Shown here one piece after another: positions 22,048 to 34,998 of a stretch of DNA of 64,000 nt (positions are counted from its first letter, which is position 1; every line of letters begins with the position of its first letter). This stretch comes from Ptiloglossa arizonensis (taxonomy: Eukaryota > Arthropoda > Insecta > Hymenoptera > Colletidae): contig NW_027478891.1 of the NCBI RefSeq assembly GCF_051014685.1, positions 62,001-126,000 on the forward strand. The letters are read 5' to 3'. The notes under the pieces were generated by a model. The model ran no database searches. It had not been told where the DNA came from and was given only the letters and a program-made list of their open reading frames with translations. The translations under genes and the position numbers were made by a program.

Positions 22048-23272
22048 CTAGGGGAAAACTACACCTACCGTTGTAATCGGGCGAGTTTCTACTTTCAGAT
22101 GCAACAGAAAATTTGCGGATTTGTCAATCCGTTCGCGAGATATGGCAGTTTGGAGGTAAGAAACGCTTGAGAAACTCAAAATTTTCGCAGTTCTAATGCT
22201 CGAAACGAGTAACTAGAACGGCATAGGGGAAAAGTACGCATACCGTTGTAATCGGGCGAGTTTCTACTTTCAGATGCAACAGATATTTTGCGGATTGGTC
22301 GATCCGTTCGCGAGATGTGGCAGTTTGGAGGTAAGAAACGCTTGAGAAACTCAAAATTTTCGCAGTTCTGATGCTTGACACGAATAACTAGAACGGCCTA
22401 GGGGCAAAGTGCGCATACCGTTGTAATCGGGCGAGTTTCTACTTTCAGATGCAACAGAAATTTTGCGGATTGGTCGATCCGTTCGCGAGATGTGGCAGTT
22501 TGGAGGTATGAAACGCTTGAGAAACTCAAAATTTTCGCAGTTCTGATGCTCGAAACGAATGACTAGAACGGCCTAGGGGAGAAGTACGCATACCGTTGTA
22601 ATCGGGCGAGTTTCTACTTTCAGATGCAACAGAAATTTTGCGGATTGGTCAATCCGTTCGCGAGATATGGCAGTTTGGAGGTAAGAAACGCTTGAGAAAC
22701 TCAAAATTTTCGCAGTTCTGATGCTCGAAACGAATAACTTGAACCGCCCAGGGGAAAAGTGCGCATAACGTTGTAATCGGGCGAGTTTCTACTTTCAGAT
22801 GCAACAGAAATTTTGCGGATTGATCAATCCGTTCGCGAGATATGGCAGTTTGGAGATAAGAAACGCTTGAGGAACTCAAAATTTTCGCAGTTCTGATGCT
22901 CGACACGAAAAACTAGAACGACCTAGGAGAAAACTGCGCATACCGCTGTAATCGGGCGAATTTCTACTTTCAGATGCAACAGAAATTTTGCGGATTGGTC
23001 AATCCGTTCCCGAGATATGGCAGTTTGGAGGTAAGAAACGCTTGAGAAACTAAAAATTTTGGCAGTTCTGATGCTCGAAACGAATAACTAGAACGGCCTA
23101 GGGGAAAAGTGCGCATATCGTTGTAATCGGGCGAATTTCTACTTTCAGATGCAACAGAAATTATGCGGATTGGTCAATCCGTTCGCGAGATATGGCCGTT
23201 TGGATGTAAGAAACGCTTGAGAAACTCAAAATTTTCGCAGTTCTGATGCTCGAAACGAATAACTAGAACGGC
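22048..23272. repeat. Seven-monomer divergent block, copy A
   Basis: These monomers carry unusual variants: CTAATGCTCG, a start ATAGGGG instead of CTAGGGG, CATAACG, GACACGAAAAACTAG, CTAGGAGAAAACTGCG, GTTCCCGAG and TTTTGGCAG. The same seven in the same order occur at 61766-62990. I count about ten differences between the copies in 1225 bp. A private change here turns GGATTGGTC into GGATTTGTC, weakening the near-palindrome. Confidence 0.88.
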
Positions 23273-25197
23273 CTAGGGGAAAAGTGCGCATATCGTTGTA
23301 ATCGGGCGAATTTCTACTTTAAGATGCAACAGAAATTTTGCGGATTGGTCAATCCGTTCGCGAGATATGGCAGTTTGGAGGTAAGAAACGCTTGAGAAAC
23401 TCAAAATTTTCGCAGTTCTGATGCTCGAAACGAATGACTAGAACGGCCTAGGGGAGAAGTACGCATACCGTTGTAATCGGGCGAGTTTCTACTTTCAGAT
23501 GCAACAGAAATTATGCGGATTGGTCCATCCTTTCGCGAGATATGGCAGTTTGGAGGTAAGAAACGCTTGAGAAACTCAAAATTTCCGCTGTTCTGATGCT
23601 CGACACGAATAACTAGAACGGCCTAGGGGCAAAGTGCGCATACGGTTGTAATCGGGCGAGTTTCTACTTTCAGATGCAACAGATATTTTGCGGATTGGTC
23701 AATCCGTTCGCGAGATATGGCAGTTTGGAGGTAAGAAACGCTTGAGAAACTAAAAATTTTCACAGTTCTGATGCTCGAAACGAATAACTAGAACGGCCTA
23801 GGGGAAAAGTGCGCATATCGTTGTAATCGGGCGAATTTCTACTTTAAGATGCAACAGAAATTTTGCGGATTGGTCAATCCGTTGGCGAGATATGGCCGTT
23901 TGGATGTAAGAAACGCTTGAGAAACACAAAATTTTCGCAGTTCTGATGCTCGAAACGAATAACTAGAACGGCCTAGTGGAAAAGTGCGCATACCGTTGTA
24001 ATCGGGCGAGTTTCTATTTTCAGATGCAACAGAAATTTTGCGGATTGGTCACTCCGTTCGCGAGATATGGCCGTTTGGATTTAAGAAACGCTTGAGAACC
24101 CCAAAATTTTCGCATTTCTGATGCTCGAAACTTATAACTAGAACGGCCTAGGGGAAAAGTGCGCATACCGTTGTAATCGGGCGAGTTTCTACTTTCAGAA
24201 GCAACAGAAATTTTGCGGATTGGTCAATCCGTTCGCGAGATATGGCAGTTTGGAGGTAAGAAACGCTTGAGAAACTCAAAATTTTCGCAGTTCTGATGCT
24301 CGAAACGAATGACTAGAACGGCCTAGGGGAGAAGTACGCATACCGTTGTAATCGGGCGAGTTTCTACTTTCAGATGCAACAGAAATTTTGCGGATTGATC
24401 AATCCGTTCGCGAGATATGGCAGTTTGGAGATAAGAAACGCTTGAGAAACTCAAAATTTTCGCAGTTCTGATGCTCGACACGAATAACTAGAACGGCCTA
24501 GGGGAAAAGTGCGCATACCGTTGTAATCGGGCGAGTTTCTACTTTCAGATGCAACAGAAATTTTGCGGATTGGTCAATCCGTTCGCGAGATATGACAGTT
24601 TGGAGGTAAGAAACGCTTGAGAAACTCAAAATTTTCGCTGTTCTGATGCTCGACACGAATAACCAGAACGGCCTAGGGGAAAAGTACGCATACCGTTGTA
24701 ATCGGGCGAGTTTCTACTTTCAGATGCAACAGAATTTCTCCGGATTGGTCAATCCGTTCGCGAGATATGGCAGTTTGGAGGTAAGAAACGCTTGAGAAAC
24801 TCAAAATTTTCGCAGTTCTGATGCTCGACACGAATAACTAGAACGGCCTAGGGGCAAAGTGCGCATACCGTTGTAATCGGGCGAGTTTCTACTTTCAGAT
24901 GCAACAGAAATTTTGCGGATTGGTCGATCCGTTCGCGAGATGTGGCAGTTTGGAAGTAAGAAACGCTTGAGAAACTCAAAATTTTCGCAGTTCTGATGCT
25001 CGAAATGAATAACTGGAACGGCCTAGGGGAAAACTACACCTACCGTTGTAATCGGGCGAGTTTCTACTTTCAGATGCAACAGAAATTTTGCGGATTGATC
25101 AATCCGTTCGCTAGATATGGCAGTTTGGAGATAAGAAACGCTTGAGAAACTCAAAATTTTCGCAGTTCTGATGCTCGACACGAATAACTAGAACGGC
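23273..25197. repeat. 11-monomer module, copy 1
   Basis: Order: T3, T4 (CCATCCTTTCG), T5, T6, T7, AGAAGCAAC, perfect palindrome with GGAGAT, GATATGACAG with TTCGCTG and AACCAG, AAAAGTACGC with CCGG, GAAGT with AACTGG, and AAAACTACACC with GCTAGATATGG. The first monomer of this copy is a hybrid with a T6 left half (GCGAATTTC, CTTTAAG). T7 ends in CTTATAAC, shared only with copy 2. Private change: AGAATTTCTCCGG. Confidence 0.88.
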
Positions 25198-26597
25198 CTA
25201 GGGGAAAAGTGCGCATACCGTTGTAATCGGGCGAGTTTCTACTTTCAGATGCAACAGAAATTTTGCGGATTGGTCAATCCGTTCGCGAGATATGGCAGTT
25301 TGGAGGTAAGAAACGCTTGAGAAACTCAAAATTTTCGCAGTTCTGATGCTCGAAACGAATAACTAGAACGGCCTAGGGGAAAAGTGTGCATACCGTTGTA
25401 ATCGGGCGGGTTTCTACTTTCAGATGCAACAGAAATTTTGCGGATTGGTCGATCCGTTCGCGAGATGTGGCAGTTTGGAAGTAAGAAACGCTTGAGAAAC
25501 TCAAAATTTTCGCAGTTCTGATGCTCGAAATGAATAACTGGAACGGCCTAGGGGAAAACTACAACTACCGTTGTAATCGGGCGAGTTTCTACTTTCAGAT
25601 GCAACAGAAATTTTGCGGATTGATCAATCCGTTCGCGAGATATGGCAGTTTGGAAATAAGAAACGCTTGAGAAACTCAAAATTTTCGCAGTTCTGATGCT
25701 CGAAACGAGTAACTAGAACGGCCTAGGGGAAAAGTGCGCATACCGTTGTAATCGGGCGAGTTTCTACTTTCAGAAGCAACAGAAATTTTGCGGATTGGTC
25801 AATCCGTTCGCGAGATATGGCAGTTTGGAGGTAAGAAACGCTTGAGAAACTCAAAATTTTCGCAGTTCTGATGCTCGAAACGAATGACTAGAACGGCCTA
25901 GGGGAGAAGTACGCATACCGTTGTAATCGGGCGAGTTTCTACTTTCAGATGCAACTGAAATTATGCGGATTGGTCAATCCGTTCGCGAGATATGGCAGAT
26001 TGGAGGTAAGAAACGCTTGAGAAACTCAAAATTTTCGCAGTTCTGATGCTCGAAACGAATAACTAGAACCTCCTAGGGGAAAAGTGCGCATACCGTTGTA
26101 ATCGGGCGAGTTTCTACTTTCAGATGCAACAGAAATTTTGCGGATTGATCAATCCGTTCGCGAGATATGGCAGTTTGGAAATAAGAAACGCTTGAGAAAC
26201 TCAAAATTTTCGCAGTTCTGATGCTCGAAACGAGTAACTAGAACGGCCTAGGGGAAAAGTGCGCATACCGTTGTAATCGGGCGAGTTTCTACTTTCAGAT
26301 GCAACAGAAATTTTGCGGATTGATCAATCCGTTCGCGAGATATGGCAGTTTGGAGACAAGAAACGCTTGAGAAACTCAAAATTTTCGCAGTTCTAATGCT
26401 CGACACGAATAACTAGAACGGCCTAGGGGAAAAGTGCGCATACCGTTGTAATCGGGCGTGTTTCTACTTTCAGATGCAACAGAAATTTTGCGGATTGGTC
26501 AATCCGTTCGCGAGATATGGCAGTTTGGAGGTAAGAAACGCTTGAGAAACTCAAAATTTTCGCAGTTCTGATGCTCGACACGAATAACTAGAACGGC
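25198..26597. repeat. Eight-monomer block following module copy 1
   Basis: Monomers 25373-26072 repeat the order first seen at 2450-3149 (GTGTGCAT, AAAACTACAAC, AGAAGCAAC, GCAGATTGG). Then two palindrome monomers (26073 with GGAAAT, 26248 with GGAGAC and CTAATGCTC) and a GCGTGTTTC monomer follow. The block is matched 5075 bp downstream, where two extra monomers are inserted. Confidence 0.85.
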
Positions 26598-28347
26598 CTA
26601 GGGGCAAAGTGCGCATACCGTTGTAATCGGGCGAGTTTCTACTTTCAGATGCAACAGAAATTTTGCGGATTGGTCAATCCGTTCGCGAGATATGGCAGTT
26701 TGGATGTAAGAAACGCATAAGAAACTCAAAATTTTCGCAGTTCTGATGCTTGACACGAATAACAAGAACGGCCTAGGGGCAAAGTGCGCATACCGTTGTA
26801 ATCGGGCGAGTTTCTACTTTCAGATGCAACAGAAATTATGCGGATTGGTCAATCCGTTCGCGCGATATGGCAGTTTGGAGGTAAGAAACGCTTGAGAAAC
26901 TCAAAATTTTCGCAGTTCTGATGCTCGAAACGAATGACTAGAACGGCCTAGGGGAGAAGTACGCATACCGTTGTAATCGGGCGAGTTTCTACTTTCAGAT
27001 GCAACAGAAATTATGCGGATTGGTCCATCCGTTCGCGAGATATGGCAGTTTGGAGGTAAGAAACGCTTGAGAAACTCAAAATTTCCGCTGTTCTGATGCT
27101 CGACACGATTAACTAGAACGGCCTAGGGGCAAAGTGCGCATACGGTTGTAATCGGGCGAGTTTCTACTTTCAGATGCAACAGATATTTTGCGGATTGGTC
27201 AATCCGTTCGCGAGATATGGCAGTTTGGATGTAAGAAACGCTTGAGAAACTAAAAATTTTCACAGTTCTGATGCTCGAAACGAATAACTAGAACGGCCTA
27301 GGGGAAAAGTGCGCATATCGTTGTAATCGGGCGAATTTCTACTTTAAGATGCAACAGAAATTTTGCGGATTGGTCAATCCGTTGGCGAGATATGGCCGTT
27401 TGGATGTAAGAAACGCTTGAGAAACACAAAATTTTCGCAGTTCTGATGCTCGAAACGAATAACTAGAACGGCCTAGTGGAAAAGTGCGCATACCGTTGTA
27501 ATCGGGCGAGTTTCTATTTTCAGATGCAACAGAAATTTTGCGGATTGGTCACTCCGTTCGCGAGATATGGCCGTTTGGATTTAAGAAACGCTTGAGAACC
27601 CCAAAATTTTCGCATTTCTGATGCTCGAAACGAATAACTAGAACGGCCTAGAGGAAAAGTGCGCATACCGTTGTAATCGGGCGAGTTTCTACTTTCAGAT
27701 GCAACAGAAATTTTGCGGATTGGTCAATCCGTTCGCGAGATATGGCAGTTTGGAGGTAAGAAACGCTTGAGAAACTCAAAATTTTCGCAGTTCTGATGCT
27801 CGACACGAATAACTAGAACGGCCTAGGGGAAAAGTGCGCATACCGTTGTAATCGGGCGAGTTTCTACTTTCAGATGCAACTGAAATTTTCCGGATTGGTC
27901 AATCCGTTCGCGAGATATGGCAGTTTGGAGGTAAGAAACGCTTGAGAAACTCAAAATTTTCACAGTTCTGATGCTCGAAACGAATAACTAGAACGGCCTA
28001 GGGGAAAAGTGCGCATATCGTTGTAATCGGGCGAATTTCTACTTTAAGATGCAACAGAAATTTTGCGGATTGGTCAATCCGTTGGCGAGATATGGCCGTT
28101 TGGATGTAAGAAACGCTTGAGAAACACAAAATTTTCGCAGTTCTGATGCTCGAAACGAATAACTAGAACGGCCTAGTGGAAAAGTGCGCATACCGTTGTA
28201 ATCGGGCGAGTTTCTATTTTCAGATGCAACAGAAATTTTGCGGATTGGTCACTCCGTTCGCGAGATATGGCCGTTTGGATTTAAGAAACGCTTGAGAACC
28301 CCAAAATTTTCGCATTTCTGATGCTCGAAACGAATAACTAGAACGGC
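26598..28347. repeat. Ten-monomer block derived from the 17848-19772 region, one monomer shorter
   Basis: It begins with the GGATGT and GCATAAGAAAC monomer, then a hybrid monomer (26773), T4, T5, T6, T7, CTAGAGG, the P/T5 hybrid, T6 and T7. This is the order at 17848-19772 with one monomer missing. Shared private markers are GCGCGATATGG, CTAGAGG and the P/T5 hybrid. Confidence 0.85.
26773..26947. repeat. Hybrid monomer marking a one-monomer deletion
   Basis: The left part (CAAAG, CATACCG) is T2-like, as in monomer 18023. The right part (AAATTATGCGG, GCGCGATATGG, GACTAG) is the following T3-like monomer, as in 18198. The crossover lies between monomer positions 22 and 66. The product is a full-length 175-bp monomer, as expected for in-register unequal exchange. 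Confidence 0.75.
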
Positions 28348-30272
28348 CTAGGGGAAAAGTGCGCATATCGTTGTAATCGGGCGAGTTTCTACTTTCAGAT
28401 GCAACAGAAATTATGCGGATTGGTCAATCCGTTCGCGAGATATGGCAGTTTGGAGGTAAGAAACGCTTGAGAAACTCAAAATTTTCGCAGTTCTGATGCT
28501 CGAAACGAATGACTAGAACGGCCTAGGGGAGAAGTACGCATACCGTTGTAATCGGGCGAGTTTCTACTTTCAGATGCAACAGAAATTATGCGGATTGGTC
28601 CATCCTTTCGCGAGATATGGCAGTTTGGAGGTAAGAAACGCTTGAGAAACTCAAAATTTCCGCTGTTCTGATGCTCGACACGAATAACTAGAACGGCCTA
28701 GGGGCAAAGTGCGCATACGGTTGTAATCGGGCGAGTTTCTACTTTCAGATGCAACAGATATTTTGCGGATTGGTCAATCCGTTCGCGAGATATGGCAGTT
28801 TGGAGGTAAGAAACGCTTGAGAAACTAAAAATTTTCACAGTTCTGATGCTCGAAACGAATAACTAGAACGGCCTAGGGGAAAAGTGCGCATATCGTTGTA
28901 ATCGGGCGAATTTCTACTTTAAGATGCAACAGAAATTTTGCGGATTGGTCAATCCGTTGGCGAGATATGGCCGTTTGGATGTAAGAAACGCTTGAGAAAC
29001 ACAAAATTTTCGCAGTTCTGATGCTCGAAACGAATAACTAGAACGGCCTAGTGGAAAAGTGCGCATACCGTTGTAATCGGGCGAGTTTCTATTTTCAGAT
29101 GCAACAGAAATTTTGCGGATTGGTCACTCCGTTCGCGAGATATGGCCGTTTGGATTTAAGAAACGCTTGAGAACCCCAAAATTTTCGCATTTCTGATGCT
29201 CGAAACTTATAACTAGAACGGCCTAGGGGAAAAGTGCGCATACCGTTGTAATCGGGCGAGTTTCTACTTTCAGAAGCAACAGAAATTTTGCGGATTGGTC
29301 AATCCGTTCGCGAGATATGGCAGTTTGGAGGTAAGAAACGCTTGAGAAACTCAAAATTTTCGCAGTTCTGATGCTCGAAACGAATGACTAGAACGGCCTA
29401 GGGGAGAAGTACGCATACCGTTGTAATCGGGCGAGTTTCTACTTTCAGATGCAACAGAAATTTTGCGGATTGATCAATCCGTTCGCGAGATATGGCAGTT
29501 TGGAGATAAGAAACGCTTGAGAAACTCAAAATTTTCGCAGTTCTGATGCTCGACACGAATAACTAGAACGGCCTAGGGGAAAAGTGCGCATACCGTTGTA
29601 ATCGGGCGAGTTTCTACTTTCAGATGCAACAGAAATTTTGCGGATTGGTCAATCCGTTCGCGAGATATGACAGTTTGGAGGTAAGAAACGCTTGAGAAAC
29701 TCAAAATTTTCGCTGTTCTGATGCTCGACACGAATAACCAGAACGGCCTAGGGGAAAAGTACGCATACCGTTGTAATCGGGCGAGTTTCTACTTTCAGAT
29801 GCAACAGAATTTTTCCGGATTGGTCAATCCGTTCGCGAGATATGGCAGTTTGGAGGTAAGAAACGCTTGAGAAACTCAAAATTTTCGCAGTTCTGATGCT
29901 CGACACGAATAACTAGAACGGCCTAGGGGCAAAGTGCGCATACCGTTGTAATCGGGCGAGTTTCTACTTTCAGATGCAACAGAAATTTTGCGGATTGGTC
30001 GATCCGTTCGCGAGATGTGGCAGTTTGGAAGTAAGAAACGCTTGAGAAACTCAAAATTTTCGCAGTTCTGATGCTCGAAATGAATAACTGGAACGGCCTA
30101 GGGGAAAACTACACCTACCGTTGTAATCGGGCGAGTTTCTACTTTCAGATGCAACAGAAATTTTGCGGATTGATCAATCCGTTCGCTAGATATGGCAGTT
30201 TGGAGATAAGAAACGCTTGAGAAACTCAAAATTTTCGCAGTTCTGATGCTCGACACGAATAACTAGAACGGC
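28348..30272. repeat. 11-monomer module, copy 2
   Basis: Same order as copy 1, displaced 5075 bp (29 monomers). The first monomer is a regular T3, unlike the hybrid in copy 1. It shares the CTTATAAC end of T7 with copy 1 only, so these two are sister copies. Confidence 0.88.
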
Positions 30273-33072
30273 CTAGGGGAAAAGTGCGCATACCGTTGTA
30301 ATCGGGCGAGTTTCTACTTTCAGATGCAACAGAAATTTTGCGGATTGGTCAATCCGTTCGCGAGATATGGCAGTTTGGAGGTAAGAAACGCTTGAGAAAC
30401 TCAAAATTTTCGCAGTTCTGATGCTCGAAACGAATAACTAGAACGGCCTAGGGGAAAAGTGTGCATACCGTTGTAATCGGGCGGGTTTCTACTTTCAGAT
30501 GCAACAGAAATTTTGCGGATTGGTCGATCCGTTCGCGAGATGTGGCAGTTTGGAAGTAAGAAACGCTTGAGAAACTCAAAATTTTCGCAGTTCTGATGCT
30601 CGAAATGAATAACTGGAACGGCCTAGGGGAAAACTACAACTACCGTTGTAATCGGGCGAGTTTCTACTTTCAGATGCAACAGAAATTTTGCGGATTGATC
30701 AATTCGTTCGCGAGATATGGCAGTTTGGTAATAAGAAACGCTTGAGAAACTCAAAATTTTCGCAGTTCTGATGCTCGAAACGAGTAACTAGAACGGCCTA
30801 GGGGAAAAGTGCGCATACCGTTGTAATCGGGCGAGTTTCTACTTTCAGAAGCAACAGAAATTTTGCGGATTGGTCAATCCGTTCGCGAGATATGGCAGTT
30901 TGGAGGTAAGAAACGCTTGAGAAACTCAAAATTTTCGCAGTTCTGATGCTCGAAACGAATGACTAGAACGGCCTAGGGGAGAAGTACGCATACCGTTGTA
31001 ATCGGGCGAGTTTCTACTTTCAGATGCAACAGAAATTATGCGGATTGGTCAATCCGTTCGCGAGATATGGCAGATTGGAGGTAAGAAACGCTTGAGAAAC
31101 TCAAAATTTTCGCAGTTCTGATGCTCGAAACGAATAACTAGAACCTCCTAGGGGAAAAGTGCGCATACCGTTGTAATCGGGCGAGTTTCTACTTTCAGAT
31201 GCAACAGAAATTTTGCGGATTGATCAATCCGTTCGCGAGATATGGCAGTTTGGAAATAAGAAACGCTTGAGAAACTCAAAATTTTCGCAGTTCTGATGCT
31301 CGAAACGAGTAACTAGAACGGCCTAGGGGAAAAGTGCGCATACCGTTGTAATCGGGCGAGTTTCTACTTTCAGAAGCAACAGAAATTTTGCGGATTGGTC
31401 AATCCGTTCGCGAGATATGGCAGTTTGGAGGTAAGAAACGCTTGAGAAACTCAAAATTTTCGCAGTTCTGATGCTCGAAACGAATGACTAGAACGGCCTA
31501 GGGGAGAAGTGCGCATACCGTTGTAATCGGGCGAGTTTCTACTTTCAGATGCAACAGAAATTATGCGGATTGGTCAATCCGTTCGCGAGATATGGCAGAT
31601 TGGAGGTAAGAAACGCTTGAGAAACTCAAAATTTTCGCAGTTCTGATGCTCGAAACGAATAACTAGAACCTCCTAGGGGAAAAGTGCGCATTCCGTTGTA
31701 ATCGGGCGAGTTTCTACTTTCAGATGCAACAGAAATTTTGCGGATTGATCAATCCGTTCGCGAGATATGGCAGTTTGGAGACAAGAAACGCTTGAGAAAC
31801 TCAAAATTTTCGCAGTTCTAATGCTCGACACGAATAACTAGAACGGCCTAGGGGAAAAGTGCGCATACCGTTGTAATCGGGCGTGTTTCTACTTTCAGAT
31901 GCAACAAAAATTTTGCGGATTGGTCAATCCGTTCGCGGGATATGGCAGTTTGGAGGTAAGAAACGCTTGAGAAACTCAAAATTTTCGCAGTTCTGATGCT
32001 CGAAACGAATAACTAGAACGGCCTAGGGGAAAAGTGCGCATACCGTTGTAATCGGGCGAGTTTCTACTTTCAGATGCAACAGAAATTTTCCGGATTGGTC
32101 AATCCGTTCGCGAGATATGGCAGTTTGGAGGTAAGAAACGCTTGAGAAACTCAAAATTTTCGCAGTTCTGATGCTCGAAACGATTGACTAGATCGGCCTA
32201 GGGGAGAAGTAGGCATACCGTTGTAATCGGGCGAGTTTCTACTTTCAGATGCAACAGAAATTTTGCGGATTGATCAATCCGTTCGCGAGATATGGCAGTT
32301 TGGAGATAAGAAACGCTTGAGAAACTCAAAATTTTCGCAGTTCTGATGCTCGACACGAATAACTAGAACGGCCCAGGGGAAAAGTGCGCATACCGTTGTA
32401 AACGGGCGAGTTTCTACTTTCAGATGCAACAGAAATTTTGCGGATTGGTCAATCCGTTCGCGAGATATGGCAGTTTGGAGGTAAGAAACGCTTGAGAAAC
32501 TCAAAATTTTCGCAGTTCTGATGCTCGAAACGAATAACTAGAACGGCCTAGGGGAAAAGTGCGCATACCGTTGTAATCGGGCGAGTTTCTACATTCAGAT
32601 GCAACAGAAATTTTCCGGATTGGTCAATCCGTTCGCGAGATATGGCAGTTTGGAGGTAAGAAACGCTTGAGAAACTCAAAATTTTCGCAGTTCTGATGCT
32701 CGACACGAATAACTAGAACGGCCTAGGGGCAAAGTGCGCATGCCGTTGTAATCGGGCGAGTTTCTACTTTCAGATGCAACAGATATTTTGCGGATTGGTC
32801 AATCCGTTCGCGAGATATGGCAGTTTGGATGTAAGAAACGCTTGAGAAACTCAAAATTTTCGCAGTTCTGATGCTCGAAACGAATAACTAGAACGGCCTA
32901 GGGGCAAAGTGCGCATACCGTTGTAATCGGGCGAGTTTCAACTTTCAGATGCAACAGAAATTTTGCGGATTGGTCGATCCGTTCGCGAGATGTGGCAGTT
33001 TGGAGGTAAGAAACGCTTGAGAAACTCAAAATTTTCGCAGTTCTGATGCTCGAAACGAATGATTAGAACGGC
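30273..33072. repeat. Sixteen-monomer block following module copy 2
   Basis: It repeats the block after copy 1, with private AATTCGTTCG and TTTGGTAATAAG in monomer 30623. Monomers 31323-31672 are an extra AGAAGCAAC plus GCAGATTGG pair, a 2-monomer (350 bp) tandem duplication absent from the first copy. From 32023 it passes into P, GAGAAGTAGGC, CAGGGG/AAACGGG, TACATTCAG, M and T2 monomers, a mix of both dialects. Confidence 0.83.
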
Positions 33073-34998
33073 CTAGTGGAAAAGTGCGCATATCGTTGTA
33101 ATCGGGCGAGTTTCTACTTTCAGATGCAACAGAAATTATGCGGATTGGTAAATCCGTTCGCGAGATATGGCAGTTTGGAGGTAAGAAACGCTTGAGAAAC
33201 TCAAAATTTTCGCAGTTCTGATGCTCGAAACGAATGACTAGAACGGCCTAGGGGAGAAGTACGCATACCGTTGTAATCGGGCGAGTTTCTACTTTCAGAT
33301 GCAACAGAAATTATGCGGATTGGTCCATCCTTTCGCGAGATATGGCAGTTTGGAGGTAAGAAACGCTTGAGAAACTCAAAATTTCCGCTGTTCTGATGCT
33401 CGACACGAATAACTAGAACGGCCTAGGGGCAAAGTGCGCATACGGTTGTAATCGGGCGAGTTTCTACTTTCAGATGCAACAGATATTTTGCGGATTGGTC
33501 AATCCGTTCGCGAGATATGGCAGTTTGGAGGTAAGAAACGCTTGAGAAACTAAAAATTTTCACAGTTCTGATGCTCGAAACGAATAACTAGAACGGCCTA
33601 GGGGAAAAGTGCGCATATCGTTGTAATCGGGCGAATTTGCTACTTTAAGATGCAACAGAAATTTTGCGGATTGGTCAATCCGTTGGCGAGATATGGCCGT
33701 TTGGATGTAAGAAACGCTTGAGAAACACAAAATTTTCGCAGTTCTGATGCTCGAAACGAATAACTAGAACGGCCTAGTGGAAAAGTGCGCATACCGTTGT
33801 AATCGGGCGAGTTTCTATTTTCAGATGCAACAGAAATTTTGCGGATTGGTCACTCCGTTCGCGAGATATGGCCGTTTGGATTTAAGAAACGCTTGAGAAC
33901 CCCAAAATTTTCGCATTTCTGATGCTCGAAACGAATAACTAGAACGGCCTAGGGGAGAAGTACGCATACCGTTGTAATCGGGCGAGTTTCTACTTTCAGA
34001 AGCAACAGAAATTTTGCGGATTGGTCAATCCGTTCGCGAGATATGGCAGTTTGGAGGTAAGAAACGCTTGAGAAACTCAAAATTTTCGCAGTTCTGATGC
34101 TCGAAACGAATGACTAGAACGGCCTAGGGGAGAAGTACGCATACCGTTGTAATCGGGCGAGTTTCTACTTTCAGATGCAACAGAAATTTTGCGGATTGAT
34201 CAATCCGTTCGCGAGATATGGCAGTTTGGAGATAAGAAACGCTTGAGAAACTCAAAATTTTCGCAGTTCTGATGCTCGACACGAATAACTAGAACGGCCT
34301 AGGGGAAAAGTGCGCATACCGTTGTAATCGGGCGAGTTTCTACTTTCAGATGCAACAGAAATTTTGCGGATTGGTCAATCCGTTCGCGAGATATGACAGT
34401 TTGGAGGTAAGAAACGCTTGAGAAACTCAAAATTTTCGCTGTTCTGATGCTCGACACGAATAACCAGAACGGCCTAGGGGAAAAGTACGCATACCGTTGT
34501 AATCGGGCGAGTTTCTACTTTCAGATGCAACAGAAATTTTCCGGATTGGTCAATCCGTTCGCGAGATATGGCAGTTTGGAGGTAAGAAACGCTTGAGAAA
34601 CTCAAAATTTTCGCAGTTCTGATGCTCGACACGAATAACTAGAACGGCCTAGGGGCAAAGTGCGCATACCGTTGTAATCGGGCGAGTTTCTACTTTCAGA
34701 TGCAACAGAAATTTTGCGGATTGGTCGATCCGTTCGCGAGATGTGGCAGTTTGGAAGTAAGAAACGCTTGAGAAACTCAAAATTTTCGCAGTTCTGATGC
34801 TCGAAATGAATAACTGGAACGGCCTAGGGGAAAACTACACCTACCGTTGTAATCGGGCGAGTTTCTACTTTCAGATGCAACAGAAATTTTGCGGATTGAT
34901 CAATCCGTTCGCTAGATATGGCAGTTTGGAGATAAGAAACGCTTGAGAAACTCAAAATTTTCGCAGTTCTGATGCTCGACACGAATAACTAGAACGGC
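33073..34998. repeat. 11-monomer module, copy 3 (contains a 176-bp T6)
   Basis: Same order as the other copies. Private features: GGTAAATCC in T3, an extra G at 33639 in T6, and a GAGAAGTACGC start on the AGAAGCAAC monomer. Confidence 0.88.
33598..33773. repeat. 176-bp T6 monomer with one inserted G
   Basis: GCGAATTTCTAC becomes GCGAATTTGCTAC, with the extra base at 33639. The insertion does not lengthen a homopolymer, and the identical event occurs at 50790, so it is unlikely to be a sequencing error. Confidence 0.9.
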
